Below, in pieces: positions 13,627 to 14,719 of a DNA stretch of 14,719 nucleotides; the stretch's first letter is position 1; each line of letters opens with the position of its first letter. The DNA is from Sphingomonas sp. GTDB taxonomy: Bacteria > Pseudomonadota > Alphaproteobacteria > Sphingomonadales > Sphingomonadaceae. The notes under the pieces are model-generated. The model searched no databases. It saw only the letters and a list, made by a program, of their open reading frames with translations, and had not been told where the DNA came from. The stretch spans positions 1 to 14,719 of the forward strand of contig JAPJRE010000061.1 in the NCBI GenBank assembly GCA_030824725.1, read 5' to 3'. Made by a program: the position numbers and the translations under genes.

Positions 13627-14355
13627 ATGGGTATGGGGGCAGAACCAGACAATAGCTGGCACAAGTCGCTCGCAAGCGCGCTCGAATGGTGGGATTCCGC
13701 CGGGGTCGACGTGCTCGTGGAAGACGAAGTGCGCGACTGGTTCGCCAAGCCGGCGCCGCTCCGCGCCGAGCCGCAGCCCGAGCCTGCCGTAGCGGCGCCG
13801 ACGCCCGCGCTTCCGCAGACGTTGCCCGAATTCCTCGCCTGGCGCATCGGCGAAACGGCCCCCGAGGCCGGGTGGCACAGCCCGCTGATCGCCCCCGCAA
13901 TCGTCGAAAACCCGGCCTGGACGATTTTTGTCGACATGCCCGAGCCCGAGGACAGCGACACGCTGTGGAGCGGCCCCGCCGGGGGGCTGCTGGACCGGAT
14001 GCTCGCGGCGGTCGGACTTTCGCGCGACTCGGTGCAGCTGGTGCCGCTCTGCCTCGCCCGCCCCGCCACCGGCCAGGTGCCGGCCGATGCCGCGCCCAGG
14101 CTGGTCGAGCTCGCCACCCATTTCCTGTCGTTCGTCCGGCCGACGAAGCTCCTCCTGCTCGGCCATGCGGCGACCCGTGCGGTTCTCGGGGCGGATGCCT
14201 GGCCGCCGGAACTTCGTTCGTACGACGTTAACCGCTACGAAGCCAATACCCAGGTGGTGGCGACCTACCATCCGCGCTCGCTGATCGAACGCCCGGCCGC
14301 CAAGAGCGAAACCTGGAAACATCTGTTGCTGCTGAGCCGGGGACCGAGCCTTTGA
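13627..14355 (+). CDS. Uracil-DNA glycosylase family-4-like protein without Fe-S cysteines
   Basis: The 242-aa protein resembles family-4 uracil-DNA glycosylases in its second half: GLLDRMLAAVGLSRDSVQLV (120-139), TKLLLLGHAATRAVLG (173-188) and the catalytic-loop block ATYHPRSLIERPAAKSETW (212-230). The proper family binds a [4Fe-4S] cluster through four cysteines and has a GEAPG-type motif A. Here the only Cys is Cys142, and motif A reads VDMPEPED (102-109), so cluster and canonical chemistry are both doubtful. The N-terminus has a short helical segment (11-40) and a Pro/Ala/Glu-rich linker (41-66). The ATG at 13627 is preferred; an ATG two codons on or a TTG at 13597 is possible. The stop overlaps the next gene's TTG. 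Widespread divergent homologues make a conserved role likely, but activity is unproven. Confidence 0.8.
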   Translation: MGMGAEPDNSWHKSLASALEWWDSAGVDVLVEDEVRDWFAKPAPLRAEPQPEPAVAAPTPALPQTLPEFLAWRIGETAPEAGWHSPLIAPAIVENPAWTIFVDMPEPEDSDTLWSGPAGGLLDRMLAAVGLSRDSVQLVPLCLARPATGQVPADAAPRLVELATHFLSFVRPTKLLLLGHAATRAVLGADAWPPELRSYDVNRYEANTQVVATYHPRSLIERPAAKSETWKHLLLLSRGPSL

Positions 14356-14719
14356 CCTTGCGCATCCTGCTTGCCGCCACGCTGATGACGGCGCCGATCG
14401 CCACGCCGGCCCTTGCCGCATGGACCGACGACACCAGCCCCGCGGTCATCGACGAGGACGGCTCTACCCCAGCTGCCAAGCACAAGGGCGACGGCATTCC
14501 GCCGCAGCTCGATGCAGACCAGCGCGCCGATTACCGCTTCGTGTTCGATGCCATCCGCGCCGGCCGCTGGGCGGACGCGCAGATCAAGCTCGATTCGATG
14601 AAGCCGGGCCCGCTCCACGCGATCGCCCGTGCCCAGCTCTACACCGCCAAGGGCTCGCCCCGCGTCGAGGCCGACCAGCTGGTCGCGCTGATCACCGAGG
14701 CACCCGAGCTGCCCCAGGC
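14352..14719 (+). CDS. Probable soluble lytic murein transglycosylase, 5' part
   Basis: An open frame runs from a TTG at 14352, overlapping the previous stop as TTGA, to the window end (about 122 codons, 3' end missing). It begins with a signal peptide, (M)TLRILLAATLMTAPIATPA, with a likely cut after ALA, then an acidic stretch and helical sequence: LDADQRADYRFVFDAIRAGR, WADAQIKLDSMKPGPLHAIA, LYTAKGSPRVEADQLVALI and TEAPELPQ. This matches my memory of the N-terminal superhelical domain of Slt-type lytic transglycosylases in sphingomonads, which cleave peptidoglycan glycan strands in the periplasm. The catalytic goose-lysozyme-like domain would lie downstream, so the enzyme call cannot be confirmed here. 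Alternative starts are TTG at 14358 and ATG at 14385; the latter would shorten the signal peptide badly. Confidence 0.75.
   Translation, partial: MTLRILLAATLMTAPIATPALAAWTDDTSPAVIDEDGSTPAAKHKGDGIPPQLDADQRADYRFVFDAIRAGRWADAQIKLDSMKPGPLHAIARAQLYTAKGSPRVEADQLVALITEAPELPQ

Noticed and set aside
1..14719. A new multi-gene defence, secretion or biosynthetic system
   Set aside because: Nearly all genes are recognisable housekeeping or metabolic families; there is no cluster of unknown genes, no composition shift and no mobile-element boundary.

Overview
The window is GC-rich chromosomal DNA from an alphaproteobacterium, most probably a sphingomonad (Sphingomonas or a close relative). This rests on high GC, dense overlapping genes, frequent GTG/TTG starts, and recognisable neighbourhoods such as recR-def beside fmt-truA, and ETF-QO divergent from a uracil-DNA-glycosylase-like gene followed by a lytic transglycosylase. 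The genus is inferred from memory of protein families, not from a search. I see no rRNA, tRNA, insertion sequence, prophage or CRISPR.

Layout. (1) 1-86: an imperfect inverted repeat (REP-like) cut by the window edge, just beyond the 3' end of def. (2) 113-1265, minus: recR then def. (3) 1319-2955, plus: fmt then truA, divergent from recR and joined by a TTGA stop/start overlap. fmt and def make and later remove the formyl group of initiator Met; truA modifies tRNA. (4) 2961-3165: a nested palindromic element between the convergent truA and RNA-methyltransferase genes; read on the minus strand it looks like a large terminator. (5) 3168-13502, minus: nine collinear genes, mostly overlapping or spaced under 25 nt. 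In transcription order they are ETF-QO, a secreted TPR protein, ispE, a 160-nt gap with a strong hairpin, an enoyl-CoA hydratase-like protein, an N-formylglutamate amidohydrolase-like protein, ilvD, a small putative lipoprotein, nnr, and a TrmA/RlmD-type RNA methyltransferase. (6) 13627-14719, plus: a uracil-DNA-glycosylase-like protein, then the 5' part of a probable soluble lytic transglycosylase whose TTG start overlaps the preceding stop and whose end lies outside the window.

The genes are mainly housekeeping: translation start and end processing, tRNA/rRNA modification, recombination repair, isoprenoid and branched-chain amino acid synthesis, repair of damaged NAD(P)H, and entry of electrons from acyl-CoA oxidation into the quinone pool. 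They do not form one pathway. The long minus-strand run probably reflects compact packing with translational coupling.

I did not find a convincing new multi-gene system. The points most worth a second look are the nested palindromic element at 2961-3165, a lipoprotein gene with no normal start codon and only a TAG between it and ilvD in the same frame, an enoyl-CoA hydratase homologue lacking both catalytic glutamates, a family-4-like uracil-DNA glycosylase lacking the iron-sulfur cysteines and motif A, and the hairpin at 9312-9356.
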